Source: Riptortus pedestris (lineage: Eukaryota > Arthropoda > Insecta > Hemiptera > Alydidae). Taken from it: a DNA stretch of 64,000 nucleotides. Below the pieces are notes generated by a model. The model ran no database searches, was not told where the DNA came from, and was given only the letters and a program-made list of their open reading frames with translations. Made by a program: the position numbers and the translations under genes. The DNA lies in assembly GCA_019009955.1 (NCBI GenBank), contig CM032232.1, positions 74,068,501 through 74,132,500 of the forward strand. Direction: 5' to 3'. Shown here piece by piece: positions 38,359 to 47,456 of this stretch (positions within the stretch are counted from its first letter, which is position 1; each line of letters opens with the position of its first letter).

Positions 38359-39695
38359 TAGCTCAGATACCCGGCTTCGCCCGGGAATTTATTTGAGGCT
38401 GAGTGGTTATGGTATTTTTTTGGCAAAACTTTACTTTGCACAATATTTTGACATTTACCCGTCCCAGTGTTTAGGGTTAATATCCGTTGTTGGCATTTGT
38501 TAATAATAAAATTAATTTTTTATGTAAGTCTTGACTGTTCTCCAAATTGTCATATTTCATATTTTGTTATATTGTCATATTTCCCGTCTCCTGTGAATAA
38601 TGCATAGATTTCAGTTACTAAGGACAAAATATTAACATAGATTTGAATTCATTTTTCCAGGTGAGGTACCTCATAGTTCAAATTAGAATGAATTGTTGAG
38701 CATATCAATATTTCTACGCAAATTACTTGCTCCACACATTGTTCCTGGAGAAATGTATAAAACAAAAGTTAATCTAAATAAGAAAGTAAACAATTTTTGT
38801 TATTTGCTTGTTTGTCAAAAAACAAATAGACAATGAAATATCACGAATTTTTATTTCAGGCCTCCCTTATAACCCCCACTCCCGTTCTAACCTAAAAATT
38901 TTAATATAGCTTATAATCATGGAAGAATTAATGCTAATTGACATACCGAGTTTTTAAGTTGAAATAGTTGACTCCCGCTTTAGTTTATAGTGTATATCTC
39001 GTTTATAATTCGGTATAAGAAAAAAGTATACATAACAAATGTTACTCTAAATAACAAAATAAACAACTTTTGTTATGTTCATATTTGCCGAAAACCTAAT
39101 AGGAAACGAAATATCGCTATTTTTAATTTCTGGCTTCCCTCATAACCCCCTCTCCTGCCCGTCCCTAGAAATGTTGGTATGGCTTGTTCTAATTAAAGCG
39201 TTAGTGCTAATACATATACCGTGTTTTATTTATTTCGGTTGGGTCTTTTGTCCCAAATAAAATTGTTCACTTCCGCTATAGGTTTCAGCGTATATCTCGT
39301 TTATAATTCGGTATACGAAAAAAGTGTATATAACAAAGGTTACTCTACATAACAAAATAAACAACTTTTGTTATGTTAATATTTGCCGAAAAACCAATAG
39401 GAAGCGAAATATCGCTATTTTTAATTTCTGGCTTCCCTTATAACCCCCACTCCTGTTCGTCCCAGAGGATATTAATAGCCTAAAGTTTAAGTTGGGTTAG
39501 TAGTAATATACATACCAAGTTTCATAAAATTCGGTTCACCCGTTTATGCGTGAAAAGGTAACAAACAAACAAACAGACACCAAAGAAACAAAATGGAGTT
39601 ATGGTGTCTATGACATGTGAAACGAAAAGTTATCGTGAAATTTAGCGAAAAAAATCAATGTACAGACAGAGGTTACAATTTTATATATATATTGC
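38357..39695 (+). mobile_element. Non-coding repeat with GGCTTCGCCCGGG start and 298-bp tandem units
   Basis: Starts CTAGCTCAGATACCCGGCTT then CGCCCGGGAATT. It ends with AAAATTCGGTTCACCCGTTT, ATGCGTGAAAAGGTAAC, an (AACA)-rich stretch and TTTTATATATATAT. From memory, paired ends of this type recur in arthropod genomes, but I cannot name the superfamily. The interior is tandem: TATATCTCGTTTATAATTCG occurs at about 38993 and 39291 (298 bp apart), and AATATCGCTATTTTTAATTT also occurs twice. A more diverged unit precedes them near 38755. No reverse transcriptase or transposase frame is visible. Confidence 0.6.
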
Positions 39696-39707
39696 TCAAA
39701 TCAGGTC

Positions 39708-40085
39708 TGTTAGGGAGTGGTGGGGTTTGGAAGGGGAATGATAAATTCCAAGTATCTGAGTTATTACATGGCGTGTTGAAAATGGTTTAGATTCAATCTT
39801 GTTAAATCTTGTTGTTCAATGTTGGTCTACAAATTTTTTTGGAACTCGAATATTAAGCCAGTTTTTTGTATTTTCTTGTTTTCTGCCTTCCGTAAACTCC
39901 TACTTCTACACATAGGACTTTTAGTTTGAGTAACTGAATATCTCCCGTCCAGCTTCTTAAATTCCAGTTTTCTTAGGCTTCTTACCATTAGTAAAATAGA
40001 GAATAGATGGAGCATTGAGATCACCAGTGCCTTATTCCAGCGCGTGATTAATCTGCTGAGTTTACACAGTCCCTACGTGACAGAC
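39708..40085 (+). mobile_element. Family H (HINE-like), old copy, core variant gamma
   Basis: The middle block is decayed but ordered (TTTAGATTCAATCTTGTTAA in place of TAGAACCAATCTTATTGCAA). A gamma-core remnant (GTAAACTCCTACTTCTACAC) follows, and the 3' end CTGAGTTTACACAGTCCCTACG then TGACAGAC. The hairpin retains partial pairing. It adjoins the 38.4-39.7 kb repeat. Confidence 0.65.
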
Positions 40086-40203
40086 ATTTTTTCTTTTTTT
40101 TTTTCATTAATTGAGCGAGAGATGCCCACTAACATTTTTCCTTTGTCTAATTTATACTGCACCTGAAAATTCAGCATTCCTTCGATGCTAAGACTGTGTG
40201 TGT

Positions 40204-40421
40204 AGGGCACATGTTAGCCATGTGAGTAAAGTGGGTCTCATTCAACTTGGTAAACCTCCGACCATGGGATCGATTTCCACGTGGACTGTAGGAATTTATT
40301 CAGTGATAAACTCACTAAATAACACCCTAGTCCCACACCGGTTAAAAAAGGGTGGTGACCTGTAGATAACCCGTCCCAGTCATTCTTAGTAGCGTAAAAG
40401 AGGTCGTTGAAAAATAACGAA
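40204..40421 (+). mobile_element. tRNA-derived SINE, near full-length copy
   Basis: GTTAGCCATGTGAGTAAAG and ACTTGGTAAACCTCCG, then a B-box-like GGGATCGATTTCC. The body GGAATTTATTCAGTGATAAA, GTGACCTGTAGATAACCCGT and a decayed tail (AGAGGTCGTTGAAAAATAAC) follow. An open frame on the other strand (40342-40701) overlaps it and is not a gene. Confidence 0.85.
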
Positions 40422-41669
40422 TAACCATAATGTTTCTGATTGATCGGAGATCGCGCTCAGAATTGGATTCTTGTACATGATCCAATAGTACCTCTCCAGA
40501 GCAGTTTTCAGAGACACAACTAGGACGAACGAAACTTGCTACACTCATGAGCAGACCGGTCCGTCCACTTTTACTTATTTTTAGAAGTGAAACCCTAAGG
40601 ATTGAGGTCAAGTTTGCTTGCCAGAGGTCCATTTTCTGTCTTTTCTCTCCTTCCATTATAACTCTCATTTTGTGATGAAAGACAATTTTCTTTCTCCCCA
40701 TTCACGCCTCCGTACTAACGATGAATTATACTTTAACGATTCAAGTTTTCTAATCCTTTCTTTGCGAGCGTTTTGCATTCTTTTGCTTATCCGATCATTT
40801 ATATCGATGAAAAAAGTAAATAAAAAATCATAAATGAACTAATAAGTTGCGCACAGTTAGCTTGGGCTAGTTTTCACAATTATCAAATGATTAAAAAATG
40901 TAAAGTTTATATAGTTTTTATTTGAGCTGTCACATGTCTGGGATGAAGAAGGAAAGACAGATGTCAAATCCTGAGTAGGCCCTAACACTAGGGACGAAAC
41001 TTCCAAATTATAAATTCATTATAATTATTTCCACTTTCTAAAATGTTACCCAATTGATATGTAAATTACTGCCATCATATCTTAAAAGGAAAATGATATA
41101 TGCTGCAAATATGTCATAAATCGTGACTAAAACATAATGGGTTTCTTACAAATACTAATTAATTTAACTAATCAAAGAAATCGACATATGATCAGCCCAA
41201 TATACTTTTATATAATTTAATATTATCTCTGATAACTAAAATAATTTCGAGAAAAAACAGAAAGAACTTTGATAAGGGAACTCTGCCTACCAATAAATAC
41301 AGTAGAAAACATCGACAACTACCAAAACTTTTGGCAAGACCCCAACCACATTTAGGCTCCCAATATGGAGAGAAAGTGAAATTTCACACATTGATTATGG
41401 TTATTCGTCGTCCATTACAAGATGTAAATGCAAGTCAAATTTCATTCCAAGGTTAAATACCATATATGGTTTTCATTGATCTTTTACTGTGTGAGATACA
41501 TGCAAATATATTGTGGTGACGTCATCGATTAAGAGTTTTCGTCCTTTAGTGGAAAATGTTTATCTTATGTATATTATACTTCCATATTTAGCCGTTTCAG
41601 TCGACACTAAAGATCGTACTTGCTATTGGTTGAAATGGAGGGTGGAATAGTGAGTGTTTATTGAAGAAA
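40422..41669. other. AT-rich non-coding DNA
   Basis: No gene or repeat is recognised. Confidence 0.5.
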
Positions 41670-41843
41670 GGGGAATTCGAAAATTCAAAACATTTCCATT
41701 ATTAGAAGTCAGATATTAAAATGTTATATAATCAATCATGTTAAACTATTGATGTTCTATACATTTTATCGTAATTCAGATATTACGCGAGTTACACGAG
41801 GGAAATCTGTTTAGTTTACGCAGCCACTGCGTGCTTTTTAATG
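41670..41843 (+). mobile_element. Family H (HINE-like), internally deleted copy
   Basis: The middle block (GGGGAATTCGAAAATTCAAA, TCCATTATTAGAAGTCAGAT-like) runs almost directly into ACGAGGGAAATCTGTTTAG and CGCAGCCACTGCGTG. The core is missing and the final GACGGAC is lost. The hairpin stem is intact with one loop change. Confidence 0.75.
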
Positions 41844-43341
41844 ATCATACCACACGCTTAATTACATGATTGATTTTAAACCTACATTGAACAACTTGCA
41901 GGTCTCTATCTAATCTTGTTTTCGTCTAATGCTTACGCGTTTCACTCAATCTGGTCAGAATCAATTACTATTGGCCAAAAAATAGTCTTCATCTAGCCCA
42001 TTCAATCAAATATCTTTTCAATTAAAGCTTTCAAGTGAGAAATAATAATTGTGAATCAATGACCTAATCTCCTTCTTAAGTACATTCATTCTTCACATGA
42101 ATGGATGTTAGAACTAACATACTGCACGTTCCACTACCTGAATGACATTCTTCCAATATTGGACAACATAAAGGCAGTGGACCTATAATTACTCCCTTTG
42201 TTCAGACGGACCTTGACAATACTTGCTATCTGTTCCCCTCGCAATTACCGGACTCTAATTGGTCCGGAGAGGGACGTTCACTGGGGGAATAGCGCACCTT
42301 TATATAACAGCTGGCCTGTCCTATATTATCGTGCGACCATTCTTGTTAATTGTTTCTCAGTGTGAAACAGCGAGAAGAGGGTTACGTTCACTGGTTCTAG
42401 GCCAGCCAGCAGTTCTCACTAGCTCTTGCAAGACGTCCCTATGATTGGTTTACACGAATTTAGAGGACATCCCTAATACCTTTTGGAACTTGATTAAAAA
42501 AATACACACATATTGTTTATATTATGGAAGGAGAATAGGTGGCATAGGTATAGTTTCTTTCACTGCAGACTAATAACGGACAAGACCTTACCCAGGAACC
42601 TATCAGAACTACTACACGACAACAGCCCATACATTACAAAAATCATGAAACACCTCAAAGACACACACATTTACAACCCCTTTTAACTTTAATAATTAAA
42701 CACTAGACTAGAATAATATCCATTGGAGAAAAAAAATAACCGTACTTTTACCTATCACTGTAGATTTTTGAACCTTTTTTTTATTTTTTTTTTATAAGGT
42801 GGCTTTACCTAAACTATTTTAGTTTTATAACAAGAAAATGTGTGAATCGCATAAATTGCAACACACCTAAATAAATAAATAAATATAGTTTCTTTTGGCA
42901 ACAAGGCCAGTATTGAATAGAACTTATGGTGCTTTTTCGAAAAAAACAAAAACACAACATTTTATCTTCGAGAAACACTGAACATGGTCACATTTCACAA
43001 TTCATTCATATAGGTACTAAACATGATTTACCAAGAGAGTGCCTGGAAACTAAATACTGAACTTGAGTGGCATTTTGGGTAGGCTAAAAAAAAAGGAAGC
43101 AAAAAACCTTTTGAAGGTAATGTTAAACTGTATGGAAGGACAATTATTTAGGCATGCAAAACCAACCATAATAAACAACAAAAGTATAACAGTATTTGAT
43201 ATTGAAAATTAGTTAATATTAATTAACTTTATAATTTTACAGGGATAACTATTTTTTCTTGATATTTTTCTTTCGCTTTTTACTATTAGTATGTGAAATG
43301 TTTCGCACATGTTTAAAATTTAAAGTATTATTAGATTTTTA
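41844..43341. other. Non-coding DNA with a promoter-like GC-richer block
   Basis: 42180-42450 is GC-richer (entry below). The rest is AT-rich, with a T-rich run at about 42777-42793. No gene is recognised. Confidence 0.4.
42255..42365 (+). promoter_or_regulatory. Promoter-like block
   Basis: A reverse CCAAT box (ATTGG, about 42258-42262) precedes TTTATATAA (about 42299-42307) and an arthropod-type initiator TCAGT (42357-42361). The TATA-to-initiator distance is about 58 bp, longer than the usual 30, so the two need not work together. ACGTTCACTGG is repeated at about 42273 and 42385. No supported coding exon lies downstream. Confidence 0.2.
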
Positions 43342-43555
43342 GGCTGAGGTTAGCTATGTGAGCTCAGGCGCTGGTATTAAGCTCTATTCATCTTAACCTA
43401 GAATAGTGGGTTGGAATCACACCTGGGAACTAGTAATATATTTACCGACGAAATCATTACATAAAATCCGTAACCACCCCCTGGCTTTAAAAGTGTGGTA
43501 ACCTGTATTTTTCCCCCCCCCCCCCCCGATTAGCCATAGGAATTATAAGATGAAG
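43342..43555 (+). mobile_element. tRNA-derived SINE, diverged copy
   Basis: GGCTGAGGTTAGCTATGTGA head, TTAACCTAGAATAGTGGG and a B-box-like GTTGGAATCACACCTGGGA, then an ATTTACCGACGAAATCATTA body block and GTGGTAACCTGTA. A C16 run (about 43512-43527) replaces the middle of the body. The tail is poorly preserved. Confidence 0.75.
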
Positions 43556-44707
43556 TTATAATATTATTTAAATTTGTATTTTACGTTATACGAAACAAAC
43601 CAAAATTGTATTGCAAATAGCCTTGTTAATATTTTAACAAAACATACTTATCCACTCTGGGGAACTCAATCATTTCTTCTTGAGCAGCCTGTCTGGTTCT
43701 ATTTTTCTTTTTATTGGCGCATATTCTATCATATTCCCCAATTATGTCACATTCAGTATGATCATTTTTCCCCCGATCCTCCATCTTGTTTGAAATTCTA
43801 AACTACCAGACCTTCCCGACCTACCCTGGGCGTTCGCCCACCTTCCCGTCCTTTGTCGTGTAAAAGATTGTACCTTCATCTTCTAGGAGGCTGCTCTTAG
43901 AGCTGACCCGTTTCTCTAGAGTGCAGAAGAATCTGGTAATTTCGACGATGCTTTAGTACTTTACTTCTACCGACTTATTGCTCTCAACTTGATTAATATG
44001 AATTATACACTATTTAAAATAGATTAAAATATTAAAAAGAATTTTTGAGAGACCGATTTAGATGAGTATACATTTAAATAAATCGATTTAGAAGAATATT
44101 AAGGTTTAAAAAACATTTTTTAAAGTTTTTTTTTTAATCTTAAATTTTTTAAACAAAAAAAGTAAATTAAATAAATATTTATTATTTTGAAACTACTCAT
44201 AAATAAAATAAATTGTTTGAATAACCCAATGATCGGACCATATCGCCCGCGGTGGTTTAACCCAGTTCTCAGGATTCGCTGAGAACGTAATGGGCGATAA
44301 TTTGCCCGATAACACTGTGTGTAAAATGTGTAAAAAGTGTACGCGTCAATAGGAAGAAAAGCCCGTGGTGTCGCAAGGCGGCCAACAGGTGGTTGACCAA
44401 TGGTTGGGAAAGGTCTCTTCTGTGAGAGACCACCGCCGCGGGGGCTTCTAATTGTTTTATAATTGACTCTGCCTTGCTATGAAGCAAACCGCTTCTACTA
44501 TGTACAGTATGCTTTTTGGTCTCCCCGAATTACTCGACAGTAGCATGGAATAAAAATTCGCCGGATGATAAAACTTTATGTTAATGCATGCAGATGACAA
44601 TGCTCTTCTAACTACATCCCTTTCCCTTGTTAGCAGTGGGTAAAATTGCTCAATGTCCACCTGTTGAACTACTTTTTCTCTTGGCTGCAGTCAAATCATG
44701 ATTGTCT
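43556..44707. other. Non-coding DNA with nested-palindrome GC block
   Basis: 44060-44220 is very A/T-rich. 44241-44445 is a GC-rich block described in the next entry. A minus frame at 44269-44487 crosses it. Its peptide is balanced in composition but matches no family I know. Confidence 0.4.
44241..44445. repeat. GC-rich block with nested inverted repeats
   Basis: TATCGCCC (44241-44248) pairs with GGGCGATA (44292-44299). Inside them GTTCTCAG-GATTCG-CTGAGAAC (44265-44286) is a perfect 8-bp hairpin. Further right GGTCTCT-TCTGTG-AGAGACC forms a 7-bp hairpin near 44413-44432. The block is framed by CCCGCGGTGG on the left and CCACCGCCGCGGG on the right, an imperfect inverted pair. It could be a small foldback element or a structured regulatory site. 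Confidence 0.5.
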
Positions 44708-44810
44708 TAGCAGATTTCCCTTAAGGGAAATCAGCTATTGAGGTCGTACTCATGACGCGATTTTTGAAACATTTCTTCAAATGTCCATCGATCCTACCCA
44801 GGACATGACG

Positions 44811-44861
<51 letters not shown>

Positions 44862-45228
44862 ATATTTGTCTGTTAACGCTCTAGCGATCGCAATTTTTGT
44901 TTGATCGTTACGAAAATCGAATTTTAATCGTTTTATGTAAAAGAAAGATAAAGTTCGTTAATAGCTGAAATCGAAAGATTGTATGGAGTCAATCTTATTG
45001 CAAATTAAACTTACTATAAATATTGTTATATGAATTTATTCTCTATCTTGAATATTAACCGAGATATTTGCATTTTTATTAAATGTGGGCGGATAACGGA
45101 CGAGAGTGAGTTTCCCGCCAAAAGCTAGTTCGGCCGTTTTCGTAACTGTTCGGCTCTCGTGAAATTTCTCTGTTGTAAAACTTCAAATGGGAAATCTGCT
45201 TAGTTTACGCAGCCCCTGCGTGACGGAC
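44708..45228 (+). mobile_element. Family H (HINE-like), complete copy, core variant alpha
   Basis: This is the clearest reference copy. It begins TTAGCAGATTTCCCTTAAGG in T-rich DNA, with head GAGGTCGTACTCATGACGCG and TCCATCGATCCTACCCAGGA. A 43-bp AT tract, CTGTTAACGCTCTAGCGATC and the middle block ATATTAACCGAGATATTTGC follow, then GTTCGGCCGTTTTCGTAAC. The 3' part is GGGAAATCTGCTTAG, the hairpin CGCAG-CCC-CTGCG (45208-45220) and TGACGGAC. The 12-bp start AGCAGATTTCCC and the later GGGAAATCTGCT are sub-terminal inverted repeats. No open frame of transposase or Rep/helicase size exists, so it is non-autonomous. Confidence 0.9.
44816..44858. repeat. (AT)n microsatellite inside family H copy
   Basis: About 21 AT units directly after the head of the element. 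Confidence 0.97.
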
Positions 45229-46799
45229 ATTTATTATTATCGAGAAGTAATAAGCCTTGAACAGAAACGTCGTCATCAGAGAAGCCAACCTGCAAAATCG
45301 TAAACTAAATTGAAAGTCACTTCAAGGGATTGCATTTCGAAGGTCTGACATTGCATTGCCACTGACAATAATGTTTTCACAATGATGCAAGAGAAGTTAT
45401 AGTAATAATAACAACTCTTGCTCACGTTGTTATCCCTATTATATATTTCAACTGCCACTACAAATCCTACAGGGATCGATATATGTGTATTTTGAAGCTA
45501 TAGCCTATGTTTGTCTATAACTTTCTCTCGTGAATGTCTTGTTTAAAGACCTTCTGGTCTTTGAGGCACTTTATCTAGAAAAATCTTTGCTTCAACAGAT
45601 TCATTAAGGTAATGGAATAATTCATTATTTTTTGAACGACCCCAGCAAATGTGCCATTACTACGTCTTTTTCAGGACGAAGCATTGAACGGCAATCCACT
45701 CAGTAATAGGTAAACGGTATTTTCTATCGCAATCAATAATGTCAAGTACTGTCAAAAGGTCTTGAATCCATCATAATATTATTTAACCATTGGCGAAAAA
45801 TGTCAATGTAATTATTTTAATTCTAATACATTTATGAAAATAATTAGCTACATCATAGCTCTAAAGTTCTAAATGAAATACCCAGGTAAAATACCTGAAA
45901 TGGAAAAGCCATTTTTTCCTTTTGTTGTGAAGGCCTTGGTCAAATTCAAAGAAAAATATCCGTGAATTTGTTTTTTACAATCGAAAATATATTATCCCAT
46001 TGGAAGATAAATGTATTTATTACATCCAGTATTTCTACATGTTGTATTGAACTACTTAAATACCCTGTGGCATTAAAACTATAATAATAGGAAAAGTTAC
46101 TATTGCAAATGCATATACTGTAATATATGCAAATCAACTTGGGACACAAAACGAGATATGAGTTGTGAAAAAAAAGTAAAAATGAAAAAAAGTAGCGTTT
46201 GCAATGTTGCTGACCGAGAAGGTCCACCGGTTTGTCGCAGAGAACTGGTTGGCCTCCGTGAAATGCCAGCTGACGGATTTGTTTACTCTGGTAGAAAATG
46301 TTTACGTCTCCAACGCCATCTGTAGTTTAGGGTACGCAACAGTTACGACAGCTTCGAGCAATATCTAGTCAATTTTGAGAGCAATGGCAATTGTGCCACC
46401 AAAACATTATTGCAAAAGTTACAAGCAAAGTTCATGTAAATTGTTTTAAACAATAAACCCCAAGTTTATTTGGGGGATTTTCTCCTAGCCCACTTCTCTA
46501 AATACTACTCCTGTTGTCGATCAATTTAAGAAGAATTGTGAATTTTGGTATAGTGTAGTATACCCTTTCCATGTGTAATAATTATGTTTTATAGATTTGA
46601 TTGATTCCGAGCTGGTTCGAAAACATAACACCCTTTTAAAATATAATTTATATTTCATTGTCAAGCCTTATTTAGTCGCGAAAAAAAAACTTCTAATATA
46701 TAATGCCGTCCTGGTATTAGGATATATAAAAGCGTTTTCGTTCATTGGGAGATTTGATTTCTTCTGTGGTATATGTATATATCTTGATTTTTCACGTTT
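45229..46799. other. AT-rich non-coding DNA
   Basis: A 93-codon minus frame at 45946-46227 is rich in Phe, Tyr and Ser with no recognised domain. No repeat family is recognised. Confidence 0.45.
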
Positions 46800-47456
46800 T
46801 AGCAGATTTCCCTTCAGGGAAATCAGCTATTGAGGTCGTATTCATGACGCGATTTTTGAATAATTTCTTCAAATGTCCATCGATCCTACCCAAGAGATGA
46901 CGAAAATGAGGTCCGTTTAGAGGGGGAGATTTTTGAAAATTCAAAATATCTCCGTTATTATGCGTCGGATCGAAAAATTGTTTAGAACCAATCTTATTGC
47001 AAATTAAATTTACTATAAATATTATTATATAAATTTATTCTCTATCTTGAATATTAACCGAGATATTTGCATTTTTATGAAGTCTGTGGTCGGGTATAGT
47101 TCGGCCGTTTCCGTAAGTGCTCGGCTCAGGTGGAAGCTTCTTCTAACCTTACCTGTCGTTTCTAACCTTACCTTGCCTTTGTTACTTTGTGGGATTTATG
47201 CAAATACGTTCTGTTCATCCGCCCCCCGCCCCCTTCTTTAGTTCTTGGACTACTAAAATTTGAGTTATTAAAATATAAATTATTCTTACAATTCAGAAGG
47301 CGTTTCAGTTGGGAATTTATTTTAAATAACTGTAAGATTTCTCATTACCGTTTGTATTTAATCAGGGTGATGTTGTGTTACCAGTATGCAGATTTCTCTA
47401 TTGTAAAACTTCACGTGGGAAATCTGCTTAGTTTACGCAGCCCCTGCGTGACGGAC
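46800..47456 (+). mobile_element. Family H (HINE-like), complete copy, core variant beta
   Basis: Begins TTTTAGCAGATTTCCC with the full head to GAGGTCCGTT. It then joins the middle block directly at AGAGGGGGAGATTTTTGA, with no AT tract and no TAACGCTCTAGCG block. The beta core (GGAAGCTTCTTCTAACC, CGTTCTGTTCATCCGCC, TTGGACTACTAAAATTTGAG) is shared with the copy ending at 13707. The 3' end has GGGAAATCTGCTTAG, the perfect hairpin and GTGACGGAC before TTTTT. The frames at 47047-47480 are repeat translations. Confidence 0.9.

Noticed and set aside
40342..40701. 119-codon minus-strand frame
   Set aside because: It overlaps a SINE on the opposite strand and the remainder has no domain.
44708..45228. 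Classification of family H as a TIR-type MITE
   Set aside because: The inverted motif is terminal only on the 5' side. The 3' side continues for about 30 bp through a hairpin, and no target duplication is visible, which fits HINEs better.
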